A stretch of DNA of 40,449 nucleotides, taken from assembly GCA_021413825.1 (NCBI GenBank), contig JAIOPQ010000067.1:1-40449 (forward strand), given 5' to 3'. Numbering within the stretch: position 1 is the first letter of the stretch; the number at the start of each line of letters is the position of its first letter. This stretch comes from Spirochaetia bacterium (GTDB lineage: Bacteria; Spirochaetota; Leptospiria; Leptospirales; Leptonemataceae). The notes under the pieces are model-generated. The model was not told the origin of the DNA, ran no database searches, and saw only the letters and a program-made list of their open reading frames with translations. The translations under genes were made by a program, and so were the position numbers. Below are positions 32,199 to 40,260 of this stretch, in pieces.

Positions 32199-33362
32199 AT
32201 GCGCATTGAAGCATCTGATCCGATCTTTGCGCAATATCCACTCCATACAATCAGTAAGTACTACTTAGCAAATAGAATCCGAGAATACACTCTATATTCA
32301 GAGCGGAACGCGAAGGGCCCCGTTGCGGCTGCACCCGCAAGCGTGCTCATCCAGGACAGAAATACATTTGTCAAAACGCATCTGAGTATACGCTCGCTTG
32401 AAATTCGTGCCGGAAAGCTGATCGTACTTTGTGGCGTGAATCACGATGAAAAATCCTGGGATGGAGAGAATCTTGGCGCGCTTCTAGTAGAAGGCGAAAA
32501 TCGAATTGCAATTGCCCAGAATGATCCCTCCATTTTGACGCAGTTCCCCATTCCCGCAGGCCTTTTTAATTATGGAATGGTGGCAGGCAAATTTGAAGCA
32601 ACGTACAGCGAAAACTTTGGCCACGGGGAACATACGCAGTATTTCATCTATTGGATTGGAACCCCTTTTGGAATTTTTAGTCCTGCAAGCTTCCTTGGAG
32701 TTGAGGGATTGGATCGGACGCTTTCGCAGGAGATTTTTGACGAGTTGAATCGCGCGCGTATCCTCCGCAAGAATGGGCAACTGGTCGATCCAGAAAAACT
32801 GAAAAAACACGAATTCTCAGCCCGGCTCAGGCTCAGCCAGGCGGAGCAAGTTCGCAAAATGATTCTTGAGCCGGCCAGGTTGCAAGAAGCGCAACACCGA
32901 TTCAATCAGATCTTAAAAACAGAAAGAGCTGCCATTTTGCGTGACCTTGCTGTAGCTGACCTCGAAATAAATGAACATACTCTCTCGGGCTATGTGACGT
33001 CTCTTTCGCCTGAAGAATCACAGCAATTGTTTTCATTCTATGTGGCCCGGATTGTTGCAGGATTTGTAAACGATCAAGTTGTGCGCAACCGTGGAATTTT
33101 GATGGAAAACCTGAAGAAGGAAGCGCTATTGCTGCTCTATGAACCTATAGAAATATCTTCTCACTTCTTTGAAAATCTAACCTCATTCGTTCTTGAACGG
33201 AAGCCAGGATATTCAGTCTATATTGCACTGGCGTACAGAAAAGCTCCCATGCGCAGACGGGAAAACTACCTGCACCCATATGTGGAAGCACTGCGAGACC
33301 TTGAAAACAAACGATATCTTGACAGTGCATACGCTCCGGAAGAGAATCCGGACATGATGTAA
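32199..33362 (+). CDS. Conserved-looking protein of unknown function
   Basis: I do not recognise this 387-residue protein. It has no signal peptide, no transmembrane helices and no familiar motif. The N-terminal half looks beta-rich and contains a segment FNYGMVAGKFEATYSENFGHGEHTQYFIYWIG. The C-terminal half is strongly helical and charged (ARLRLSQAEQVRKMILEPARLQEAQHRFNQILK and so on). An AGGTG five bases before the ATG supports the start. It follows the acyltransferase-like gene by 30 bases with no terminator, so it is probably in the same operon. Base usage does not differ visibly from its neighbours. Confidence 0.6.
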   Translation: MRIEASDPIFAQYPLHTISKYYLANRIREYTLYSERNAKGPVAAAPASVLIQDRNTFVKTHLSIRSLEIRAGKLIVLCGVNHDEKSWDGENLGALLVEGENRIAIAQNDPSILTQFPIPAGLFNYGMVAGKFEATYSENFGHGEHTQYFIYWIGTPFGIFSPASFLGVEGLDRTLSQEIFDELNRARILRKNGQLVDPEKLKKHEFSARLRLSQAEQVRKMILEPARLQEAQHRFNQILKTERAAILRDLAVADLEINEHTLSGYVTSLSPEESQQLFSFYVARIVAGFVNDQVVRNRGILMENLKKEALLLLYEPIEISSHFFENLTSFVLERKPGYSVYIALAYRKAPMRRRENYLHPYVEALRDLENKRYLDSAYAPEENPDMM

Positions 33363-33419
33363 ATGAGGCTCCTCGACCAGCCGCTTTCTGCCAGCTCTTG
33401 GCCGGAAGCCAGGACACAA

Positions 33420-33447
33420 AAAAGCCGCCCATTTCGGAGCGGCTTTT
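33420..33447. terminator. Bidirectional intrinsic terminator after the flaA genes
   Basis: AAAAGCCGC (33420-33428) and GCGGCTTTT (33439-33447) form a 9-base-pair stem. On the minus strand the stem is followed by six T, so it best serves the flaA operon; on the plus strand only four T follow, weaker, for the 32199-33362 gene. Confidence 0.8.
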
Positions 33448-33467
33448 AGAATCAACGTTAGCCGATT

Positions 33468-34468
33468 TTACGGAGTAGTTGGCTGTCCTGCCGGAGCATT
33501 CTGGAACGGAGCTGCCGGACCTGGGGACTTTGTGCAATCCACAAGTTGTGAATACGCCTGAGGATTTCTTGCATTGTCTTTGATCAGCTTCAACAGGTGG
33601 TTTTTGCGTTCGCAATCGCCCTTGTCAAAGTCAAGCTGTGCACCGTCAAAGTGAACTTCAAAGATGTCAGTCAAGACACGCAGTTCATCAAAGAACACAT
33701 AGACTGTTTCAAGCAGTTCACATCTTGCGGAATGCTCTTAGGAATGGTTATGCTGAGTGGTCTCCAACCAACAAAGTTGATTGAGCCAAATTTCAGAATG
33801 TGCGTTGCACCTTTCCAGTCTTCAAACCAGCCTTCAAGATCGTACTCGTTTCCACGACCCATTACCCAGACAGATACCTGGTGAACTTCACCAGGAAGTT
33901 CAATCCCATAAAGGCAATCGATTACAAGTGCGCGGCCGCTTGCAATGCTTGAAAGGGCCGGATCTTTGTAGCAGGAACGTGATTTGTAATCACCGGTAAC
34001 CGCATACTCGCTCAGGAATGGTCTTGGGCGTTCAACTACATACTGATCCACATGCGGCGGACGAATGCTTACTACGTTATTGCCAGGAAAGGTAAACCCA
34101 AACTTAATTCCAAGAACGCGCGCTTCAGGATAGTTCAAGTTTTCACGAACGTCCTGTGGTGTTCCCTTGATCAGCTTTACTTCACGCTCGGCTTGCAGCG
34201 TGGCAGCATTCGGTTGGTATACGCCATCTTTGCTGGTAGTGTCTTTATCTGTAGAGAGTTCCCATCCATAGCCGCCTTTAGAATAATCTCTATCCCAGCT
34301 TTCTACGGTGATGGAGCGCAGTTCCTTTGAAGAAACGTCGCTACCTACAGCTGTCTTTACATCGGCGCGGACATAGCCCGTAGCCAGACCCAGACCGATT
34401 GCTGCAACGGTGCCCAGTGTAACCGACAGTACTGTCGAGTTCACCTTGATCTTACGAAAATATTTCAT
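33468..34468 (-). pseudogene. flaA: FlaA-type flagellar filament protein, second copy, broken by an internal deletion
   Basis: The N-terminal 265 codons (34468 to 33671) encode a FlaA protein: a hydrophobic leader ([21 protein letters not shown]), then FlaA hallmarks such as [30 protein letters not shown] and [18 protein letters not shown]. After QDV the frame runs into unrelated residues and a stop. In another frame the true C-terminus appears: [26 protein letters not shown] to the TAA at 33468. Alignment with the upstream paralogue shows [12 protein letters not shown] pairing with EVPGQFYFYVDG, so about 21-23 residues are missing at the junction, and the lost length is not a multiple of three. 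GGAG lies seven bases before the ATG at 34468. FlaA forms the sheath or core-associated layer of periplasmic flagella. Confidence 0.75.
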
Positions 34469-34495
34469 AGCCTTCTCCAGAATCATAGCCCCACC

Positions 34496-35269
34496 TCACC
34501 AATTATCCTTAACTTCAGATCCAGGATAAGAGTTTTCGCTCTTGTCCACCATGGCCTTGAGACCATCTACATAGAAGTAGAATTGTCCAGGGACTTCATG
34601 AACGTCACTCGTAACGAACAGACTTACAAAATGCAGGTTCTTGTCCAGGAGCGCATAACGTGAACTCTGTGGAAGCCAACCAGGAACTGTAAGAGAAAGC
34701 TTTCTCCATCCAAAGAAGTCAAGACGACCCAGCGGAAGTTTGTGAATAGTCCCGCGATAGTCACGGAGCTTAATAGACATGGTATGACGGAACTTGCGAC
34801 CAAGCACCCAAACGGAGAACTGACGCGCCTTTCCTTTAACCACATATTCATGTGGAGGACTCACTTCTACGCGATCAAATCCGCGATCGTTGAAGTAAGT
34901 TTTCACGCCAAGAACGTGGTTCGGATTGTCTGGATTATTCTGAACATTCAAAGCTTCTCCTTCTGGAGGTCTCGATTGTTCATCATCCGCTGCGCGAATC
35001 TCGCCGCGTTGCACAACTTTAAGTGTTGCTGTTTCCCCAAGCGGCGTAGTGGCGCGCGCTCTCCAATCCTCTGACTCTTCAAAGTCGTCGAGGTTGAGCA
35101 ATTCAAGCCCACCGGTCGCACCCGGAGCCACTTCAGCTGCGGTTGCCGGCTGGCCTGCAGGTTGTCCCGCTGGTTGACCAGCAGGCTGTCCGGCCGGTTG
35201 GGCCTGCGCCCAGAGGCTTCCTGATATCATAATAGAAACGAATAAGATAGCGGCCTTCTTAACATCCAT
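34496..35269 (-). CDS. flaA: FlaA-type flagellar filament protein, first copy
   Basis: This 257-residue protein has a signal peptide ending SLWAQA, then a short repeat QPAG five times (mature N-terminus), then the FlaA domain. Recognisable parts are VLGVKTYFNDRGFDRVEVSPPHEYVV, RQFSVWVLGRKFRHTMSIKLRDYRG, LDFFGWRKLSLTVPGWLPQ and FYFYVDGLKAMVD. FlaA proteins are exported to the periplasm and associate with the FlaB core of spirochaete flagella. The ATG at 35269 is chosen for its signal peptide and AGGA upstream; the 49 extra codons overlap the promoter. Spacing to the second flaA is 27 bases, so the pair is one operon. Confidence 0.9.
   Translation of the reverse strand: MDVKKAAILFVSIMISGSLWAQAQPAGQPAGQPAGQPAGQPATAAEVAPGATGGLELLNLDDFEESEDWRARATTPLGETATLKVVQRGEIRAADDEQSRPPEGEALNVQNNPDNPNHVLGVKTYFNDRGFDRVEVSPPHEYVVKGKARQFSVWVLGRKFRHTMSIKLRDYRGTIHKLPLGRLDFFGWRKLSLTVPGWLPQSSRYALLDKNLHFVSLFVTSDVHEVPGQFYFYVDGLKAMVDKSENSYPGSEVKDNW
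35141..35200 (-). repeat. Tandem 12-base repeat encoding Gln-Pro-Ala-Gly
   Basis: Five successive 12-base units encode QPAG (the last QPAT), directly after the predicted signal peptidase site of the first FlaA. The codons differ between units, so the repeat is old or selected at the protein level rather than a recent expansion. Confidence 0.8.
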
Positions 35270-35311
35270 GTCCTGTCTCCTGCGTGTCGGCGTACACCGA
35301 ACCATTAGAAA

Positions 35312-35340
35312 GTATCGGTCCATTGAAAAAGAAACTTTTA
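35312..35340 (-). promoter_or_regulatory. Sigma-28 (FliA)-like promoter of the flaA operon
   Basis: On the minus strand TAAAAGTTT (35340-35332) is followed after 12 bases by ACCGATAC (35319-35312). This is close to the FliA consensus TAAAGTTT-N11-GCCGATAA, one base longer in spacing and with the outer -10 bases changed. Transcription would start near 35305, giving a leader of about 35 bases. Confidence 0.55.
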
Positions 35341-35396
35341 TGGTAGAGTGAAGAATCGCGGTTTTTTCTCTGTCCAGTCCAGATTTTTTCAGTTCC

Positions 35397-35432
35397 GAAA
35401 GGGGATTTTGGGTCAAAACCCTCCTCCCTTTC
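35397..35432 (+). promoter_or_regulatory. Stem-loop in the thiolase leader
   Basis: GAAAGGG (35397-35403) pairs with CCCTTTC (35426-35432), enclosing a smaller stem TTTTG (35406-35410) with CAAAA (35414-35418). It lies 32 bases upstream of the TTG start and could affect translation or mRNA stability. It could also be a chance structure. Confidence 0.35.
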
Positions 35433-35464
35433 CATTTCTAGTATCGACGCCGGAGGAACCTGTA

Positions 35465-36646
35465 TTGAGAAGCTCATTTATTCTTGAGGGCAAACGTTTG
35501 CCAGTTGGTAGTTTTTTGGGATCTTTGAAGGGATTCTCATCCGTGGAGCTGGGTGTGCTGGCCGTAAAGGCCACCCTTTCTGCGGCTGGAGTTCAACCAG
35601 ATCGAATTCAGGGGCTAATTGCCGGGAATGTTGTCCCGTCCGGACCAGAATCGCTGTATCTGGCGCGACATATTGCACTAAAAGCGGGACTCCCAATCGA
35701 ATCGTCCGCATTGAACGTAAATCGTCTCTGTGGAAGCGGAATGGAAGCAGTTGCGCAAGCCGCCTTCTTGATCGATCAAGGATCGGACCTGGCAATAGGA
35801 TGTGGAACAGAAAGTATGAGTCAGGCACCCTACCTGGCCTCAGGAATGCGCACTGGCATTCGCTACGGCGATGGTAAGATGGTCGACCTGCTGTCCAATG
35901 CCCTGACCGATCCGATGATCAACCAGGCTATGGGACGCACAGCTGAGACGCTGGCACAGGACTTTTCTATTAGTAGAGAGGAACAGGACAGGTGGGCCCT
36001 GAATTCTCAGACGCGCGCAGAGGAAGCACGCGAACAAGGCCGACTAACGGATGAAATTGTACCGGTTGAAGTGCGCGAAGGCAAAGAAACCAGAACCTTC
36101 GCGCACGATGAATTCGTGCGGGGTAAAGCTGCTGGATCAAAGCTCGCAAATCTTTCCCCTGCCTTCCTTGAAGGCGGAACTGTGACTGCCGGAAACGCTT
36201 CAGGAATCAACGATGGCGCATCGGCCATCCTTGTTTGCTCTGAAGAATATCTGAATCATTCAGGCAAGAAACCGTTGGCTAAGATACTTGGGTTTGCGTC
36301 GCGCGGTTGTGCACCCGATCGAATGGGTCTCGGACCAGTAAATGCAGTTCCAGCCGCACTGGACATGGCAAAACTAACGTTAGCAGACATTGGTCTCTGG
36401 GAAATAAATGAAGCGTTCGCCGCCCAATTTCTGGCAGTACAGAAATCTCTTAAACTGGATACTGAGATTACCAACGTAAACGGCGGAGCAATAGCGATCG
36501 GCCACCCATTGGGCGCATCGGGGAATCGTGTACTCTTGACTCTTGTAAGAGAAATGGTCCGACGCAAAGTAAAATACGGATGCGCTTCGCTCTGCATTGG
36601 CGGTGGTCAGGGAATTGCGATGGTAGTAGAAAACATGGCCGGCTGA
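35465..36646 (+). CDS. Acetyl-CoA C-acyltransferase (thiolase)
   Basis: This 393-residue thiolase condenses or cleaves acyl-CoA and acetyl-CoA (beta-oxidation or acetoacetyl-CoA formation). Cys89 in NRLCGSG is the acyl-enzyme nucleophile; GNASGINDGASA, GGAIAIGHPLGASG (His base) and CIGGGQG (second Cys) are all present. The start is a TTG at 35465 with GGAGG eight bases upstream, giving the exact family length and Cys89 numbering; the longer frame from 35348 covers the leader and the flaA promoter. Whether it is degradative (FadA-like) or biosynthetic (AtoB-like) cannot be told here. A lipoprotein gene follows 10 bases later. Confidence 0.93.
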   Translation: MRSSFILEGKRLPVGSFLGSLKGFSSVELGVLAVKATLSAAGVQPDRIQGLIAGNVVPSGPESLYLARHIALKAGLPIESSALNVNRLCGSGMEAVAQAAFLIDQGSDLAIGCGTESMSQAPYLASGMRTGIRYGDGKMVDLLSNALTDPMINQAMGRTAETLAQDFSISREEQDRWALNSQTRAEEAREQGRLTDEIVPVEVREGKETRTFAHDEFVRGKAAGSKLANLSPAFLEGGTVTAGNASGINDGASAILVCSEEYLNHSGKKPLAKILGFASRGCAPDRMGLGPVNAVPAALDMAKLTLADIGLWEINEAFAAQFLAVQKSLKLDTEITNVNGGAIAIGHPLGASGNRVLLTLVREMVRRKVKYGCASLCIGGGQGIAMVVENMAG

Positions 36647-36656
36647 GGTGGGGAAA

Positions 36657-37472
36657 ATGCGACAATGCCTCATCCTTGTCCTGCTGATTTTTGTCCAGAC
36701 CTGTACTGTCTACACGTTCGAACGGACGTATCGAGAAACACCCATGGTGCAGGAAGTGATTGATCGGGAGGAGAACACCGCGGTCGCGTTTGTCTTTCTT
36801 GCGGAGAAAGACCTGGAATACAGCACCAAGGGGTTCATACCTCTGGCTAAAGCCACGGTGTTAGGTGGGTTTCTGGGAACATTTCCATTTCCGCTCGATT
36901 TTCGTTGGGCAAGGACGCCTGCAATTTCTGAAAAATGGGGAGATCCCATAGACGGGACGTTTGATCGGGAATTCGCGGATCGAATCAACCGCGAATTAAA
37001 CTCAGAGACAATTGTTCCTCAAGGCAGGCCAACTATGAAGGATCTGCTCAATGCAACCAGGAACGCCGGGAAAAAATACACGTATGTAGTCGTTTACAAT
37101 CACTACAAAGAAATCACCTATGAGGCTGGAATCATAGGTCAGCTAGATCGGAATAAATCCAACCCGAACTCCATGGACATGCCTATATACTCCTGGGGCC
37201 ACGTGAAAGGTTTCATTCCAATGATGAGCCGGATGCTCGTTTCAGCCGATGGCGCAAGTGTCCTCGTTCACAAACAACGTCTCTCGGAAACCTACTACAT
37301 GCTATTGCTCTCGAATGGGTGGGATCAGGGATTCAAGATTGCCGGACCGCAATACGAAGGGATCAAAGCCTACCTGGGTAAAGTGGCCGCAAGTGATAAA
37401 CTCGAAGCCATGGATCGCGCCGCAGAGTATCTAATGCAAACGGATTTTGTTGGCGGAGATGGAAGTTATTGA
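36657..37472 (+). CDS. Probable lipoprotein of unknown function
   Basis: This roughly 271-residue protein has a short hydrophobic leader ending FVQTC, a plausible spirochaete lipobox with Cys16. I do not recognise a family. The mature part mixes alpha and beta segments and contains KATVLGGFLGTFPFPLDFRWARTPAISEKWGDP and YTYVVVYNHYKEITYE. No catalytic signature is visible. A purine-rich GAGGTGGGG lies directly upstream of the ATG; the frame could start at a GTG three codons earlier. It is 10 bases after the thiolase stop, so probably co-transcribed with it. Confidence 0.6.
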   Translation: MRQCLILVLLIFVQTCTVYTFERTYRETPMVQEVIDREENTAVAFVFLAEKDLEYSTKGFIPLAKATVLGGFLGTFPFPLDFRWARTPAISEKWGDPIDGTFDREFADRINRELNSETIVPQGRPTMKDLLNATRNAGKKYTYVVVYNHYKEITYEAGIIGQLDRNKSNPNSMDMPIYSWGHVKGFIPMMSRMLVSADGASVLVHKQRLSETYYMLLLSNGWDQGFKIAGPQYEGIKAYLGKVAASDKLEAMDRAAEYLMQTDFVGGDGSY

Positions 37473-37583
37473 TAGAAGCAATTCTGGTTTTCTGGGACCA
37501 ACACGCTGTATCGTAAATTTTCGGCACAGTCTGTTCCACGTTATCTTGACAAACTTCGCACACCATGCGCGAGCTGACCGCCT
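37473..37583. other. Intergenic region, 111 bases
   Basis: The gap between the lipoprotein and cytochrome c genes holds no gene. It contains an exact TTGACA at 37546-37551, but no matching -10 at 15-19 bases further on, so I do not call a promoter. No clear terminator is present. Confidence 0.35.
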
Positions 37584-38546
37584 ATGAAGAAGATTCTGCT
37601 AACTATACTCGCCGTGGCTGTCCTTTTGATTTCTGGATTGGCGGGCTATACAAAGATCGCACTGCCCAACGTTGGTGCAGCACCGGAAATCAATGTTGAG
37701 CGCACTCCCGAGCGCGTTGCGCGAGGCGAATATCTGGCTAATAACGTAGCTGTTTGTATGGATTGCCATTCTTCGCGCGATTGGAATTATTTTGCCGGGC
37801 CACCGATTCCTGGAACACTGGGTAAAGGCGGGGAACGCTTTGATCAGATGTTTGGATTTCCCGGTGTTTACTATTCAAAGAATATCACTCCAGCCGGAAT
37901 CAGCAAATGGACTGATGGTGAACTCTTTCGTTTGATAACGACAGGTGTAAAGAAAGACGGATCTGCAATTTTTCCAGTAATGCCCTTTCCCTATTATGCG
38001 CGAATGGATGAGGAGGATATCAAGAGTATCATTGCTTATATACGCACACTTCCTACCATAGAAAACCAGGTGGCAGCTTCAAAATCAGACTTTCCAATGA
38101 ACTTCATCATAAACACAATCCCTAAGAAAGCAACACCTGGAAAAAAACCGGACCCGGCTGAGACGGTAAAATACGGTGAATATCTCACCAATGCAGCTGC
38201 ATGCATGGAATGCCACACTCCGGTTAATAATGGCCAGGTGATCCCGGACCTTGCTTTCTCCGGCGGTCGTGAATTTCCCTTCCCGTCAGGCGATATTGTT
38301 CGGTCCAGGAACATTACTCCTGACCAGGAAACCGGCATAGGAGACATGTCGCGCCCTGCGTTTGTGAATTTGTTCAAGCAAAAGAAAGCAGCCGCCAGGA
38401 AACCCGCAGAACCTGGCCTGAATACAATGATGCCATGGAGCATGTATGCAGGAATGAGCGACAGGGACCTTGGTGCAATTTACGACTATTTGATGTCGGT
38501 TAAGCCGATTTCAAATCGCGTTGTAACCTTTCAACCGCACAAATAG
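37584..38546 (+). CDS. Dihaem cytochrome c, membrane-anchored
   Basis: This 320-residue protein has an N-terminal hydrophobic anchor or signal (residues 4-22) and two cytochrome c domains. Haem sites are CMDCH (58-62) and CMECH (207-211). Met candidates for the sixth ligand are in PVMPFPYYARM (131-141) and, in the second domain, MMPWSMYAGM. The arrangement resembles the cytochrome subunits of alcohol or aldehyde dehydrogenases and other periplasmic dehydrogenases. Its electron donor is unknown; an aldehyde dehydrogenase gene converges on it, but that enzyme is cytoplasmic and NADP-type, so a direct link is doubtful. No strong ribosome binding site is seen. Confidence 0.9.
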   Translation: MKKILLTILAVAVLLISGLAGYTKIALPNVGAAPEINVERTPERVARGEYLANNVAVCMDCHSSRDWNYFAGPPIPGTLGKGGERFDQMFGFPGVYYSKNITPAGISKWTDGELFRLITTGVKKDGSAIFPVMPFPYYARMDEEDIKSIIAYIRTLPTIENQVAASKSDFPMNFIINTIPKKATPGKKPDPAETVKYGEYLTNAAACMECHTPVNNGQVIPDLAFSGGREFPFPSGDIVRSRNITPDQETGIGDMSRPAFVNLFKQKKAAARKPAEPGLNTMMPWSMYAGMSDRDLGAIYDYLMSVKPISNRVVTFQPHK

Positions 38547-38567
38547 GGAACCATTGGCCCGCTGCGG

Positions 38568-40196
38568 CTAAAAGATAAAGTCTGTCGAGATAAAGTTCGA
38601 CGTTCTGTCATGTGCGATGTCGCTGATGATGCCTTTATTCAATTCGCTTTCCTTTGCAGCAAAAAGTGAGCGAATTGAAAATGCTCGAAGCGCATCCGTG
38701 ACAGACAGCGTTCCCTCTGCCGATCCCTTCCTACCAGTAAACGGAAATACATCCGGACCGCGCTGGCATTGGCTGTTCAAGTTCACGCGTGAGACCTGGT
38801 TCATGAGTGGATCAACAAGCTGTGCAATGATAGCCGGATCTTTTCCGAAAATGCTGAGCTGCTGACCATAGTGCGAATTATACACATACTCAAGGGCCGT
38901 TTCAACATTTGAATACGGAACCACTGGAATCACCGGGCCAAATTGTTCTTCTTGATACACGCGCATATCAGGAGTAACCGGGAACAGCAAAGCAGGGAAA
39001 AACACGGTCTTAAAGAAAGTCCCTCCGTCCGGGTTCACTACTTTTGCGCCCCTGGTAATTGCATCCTGCACCAGACCATCCAGGTATTCAGCCTTATTCT
39101 TCACTGGCAACGGCGTGATCTTTGCGTCTTTGTCCCAGGGCATTCCAACCTTTAAGACTGAAATCCTGGCTGCCATCCGAGCAATGAAATCTGCCGCAAT
39201 ACTTTCATGCACAAATATTATTTTCAAAGCCGTGCACCTTTGCCCGTTATACGACAATGCTCCCAGTACGCATTCAGACACCGTAGTCTCAATATCAGCG
39301 TCAGGTAGAACGATGGCTGGATTTTTTGCACCCAGCCCCAGCACTGAACGAAGTTTATGCGGATGCGGATGTGCCTTCTTGAGCGAATCCGCCACGCGGG
39401 CTGAGCCAATAAAGGCAAGCACGTCGATTCGCCCCGTTTCCATCAATGGCGGAATTACTTCTTCACCAACCCCGTAGACTGTATTGATTACACCAGGCGG
39501 CAATGAATCGCGAAAGGCTTCTAGCAGCGGACGATACAGTAGAATTCCAAGCTTTGGTGGCTTGAACACACAGGTATTTCCCATTACCAGCGCGGGAATC
39601 AATGTTGCAAAGGTTTCGTTCAGCGGGTAATTGTAGGGTCCCATACATAGAACCACGCCCAGTGGAGCGCGACGAACCTGACCTATGATTCCCTGCTCGA
39701 TCAGAAATCTGGACGATTGCCGATCAAGCTCCTTGAGCGCCTGCAAAGTATCACGGATGTAGTCAACCGTCCGATCGAACTCTTTCTCAGCATCTTCGCG
39801 GTTCTTTGCGATTTCCCACATAATGAATCGCACAACATCTGTGCGTTTTGCCTTCATGCGAACGGTGAAGTCTTCAATGTGCTTAATTCGCGCTGCAACG
39901 GACATCACGGGCCAGGCACCGCGTCCCAGGTTGTAAGCCTTCACCGCAGCATCCAGGGCGATAAGAGCCGTGTCCCGATTGTGCGCGGGAGCATGGCCGA
40001 TGATCCACGGCGCATAGCCTGAATCACCTTTCACGCAGATAGGTGAAACGATTTCCTGAAAGGGTCCGCTCCACTGCCTGAGCTCGCCATTGATGAGATA
40101 TTCGTTCTGTTGAACGGCTGCTGCAAAACGATCGAGTTCAGGAATCGAATCCTGAGCAACTGGAAAGGACGACTGGATTTGATCAATGAATGACAT
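38568..40196 (-). CDS. NADP-dependent aldehyde dehydrogenase, GapN-like
   Basis: This roughly 542-residue enzyme resembles non-phosphorylating glyceraldehyde-3-phosphate dehydrogenase, which oxidises glyceraldehyde-3-phosphate to 3-phosphoglycerate with NADP. It has GPYNYPLNETFATLIPALVMGN, FKPPKLG, IGSARVADSLKK, and the catalytic Cys321 in YNGQRCTALK, then EEQFGPVIPVV. The usual ELGGK motif with the general-base Glu reads GLGAK here, so that Glu is not in its normal place; this may be a trait of the subfamily. ATG 40196 is chosen; the frame continues 26 codons upstream into the divergent promoter region. No strong ribosome binding site is visible. Confidence 0.82.
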   Translation of the reverse strand: MSFIDQIQSSFPVAQDSIPELDRFAAAVQQNEYLINGELRQWSGPFQEIVSPICVKGDSGYAPWIIGHAPAHNRDTALIALDAAVKAYNLGRGAWPVMSVAARIKHIEDFTVRMKAKRTDVVRFIMWEIAKNREDAEKEFDRTVDYIRDTLQALKELDRQSSRFLIEQGIIGQVRRAPLGVVLCMGPYNYPLNETFATLIPALVMGNTCVFKPPKLGILLYRPLLEAFRDSLPPGVINTVYGVGEEVIPPLMETGRIDVLAFIGSARVADSLKKAHPHPHKLRSVLGLGAKNPAIVLPDADIETTVSECVLGALSYNGQRCTALKIIFVHESIAADFIARMAARISVLKVGMPWDKDAKITPLPVKNKAEYLDGLVQDAITRGAKVVNPDGGTFFKTVFFPALLFPVTPDMRVYQEEQFGPVIPVVPYSNVETALEYVYNSHYGQQLSIFGKDPAIIAQLVDPLMNQVSRVNLNSQCQRGPDVFPFTGRKGSAEGTLSVTDALRAFSIRSLFAAKESELNKGIISDIAHDRTSNFISTDFIF

Positions 40197-40260
40197 GCGC
40201 TGAAAGGACCAGACTGTATCGCTTGCACAAGCAAAATTGAAAACATGTTGCGCCCAGTGC

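Noticed and set aside
33468..33698. Separate small gene of 76 codons downstream of the second flaA.
   Set aside because: It is the out-of-frame C-terminus of the same flaA; it lacks its own ribosome binding site and aligns with the paralogue.
35348..35464. 39-residue N-terminal extension of the thiolase.
   Set aside because: It overlaps the leader and promoter; the TTG at 35465 has GGAGG and gives Cys89 and the standard length.
37546..37551. Exact TTGACA before the cytochrome c gene as a promoter.
   Set aside because: No acceptable -10 sequence at 15-19 bases spacing.
38568..38700. Functional link between the aldehyde dehydrogenase and the dihaem cytochrome c that converge here.
   Set aside because: The dehydrogenase has no export signal and is an NADP type, whereas the cytochrome is periplasmic.
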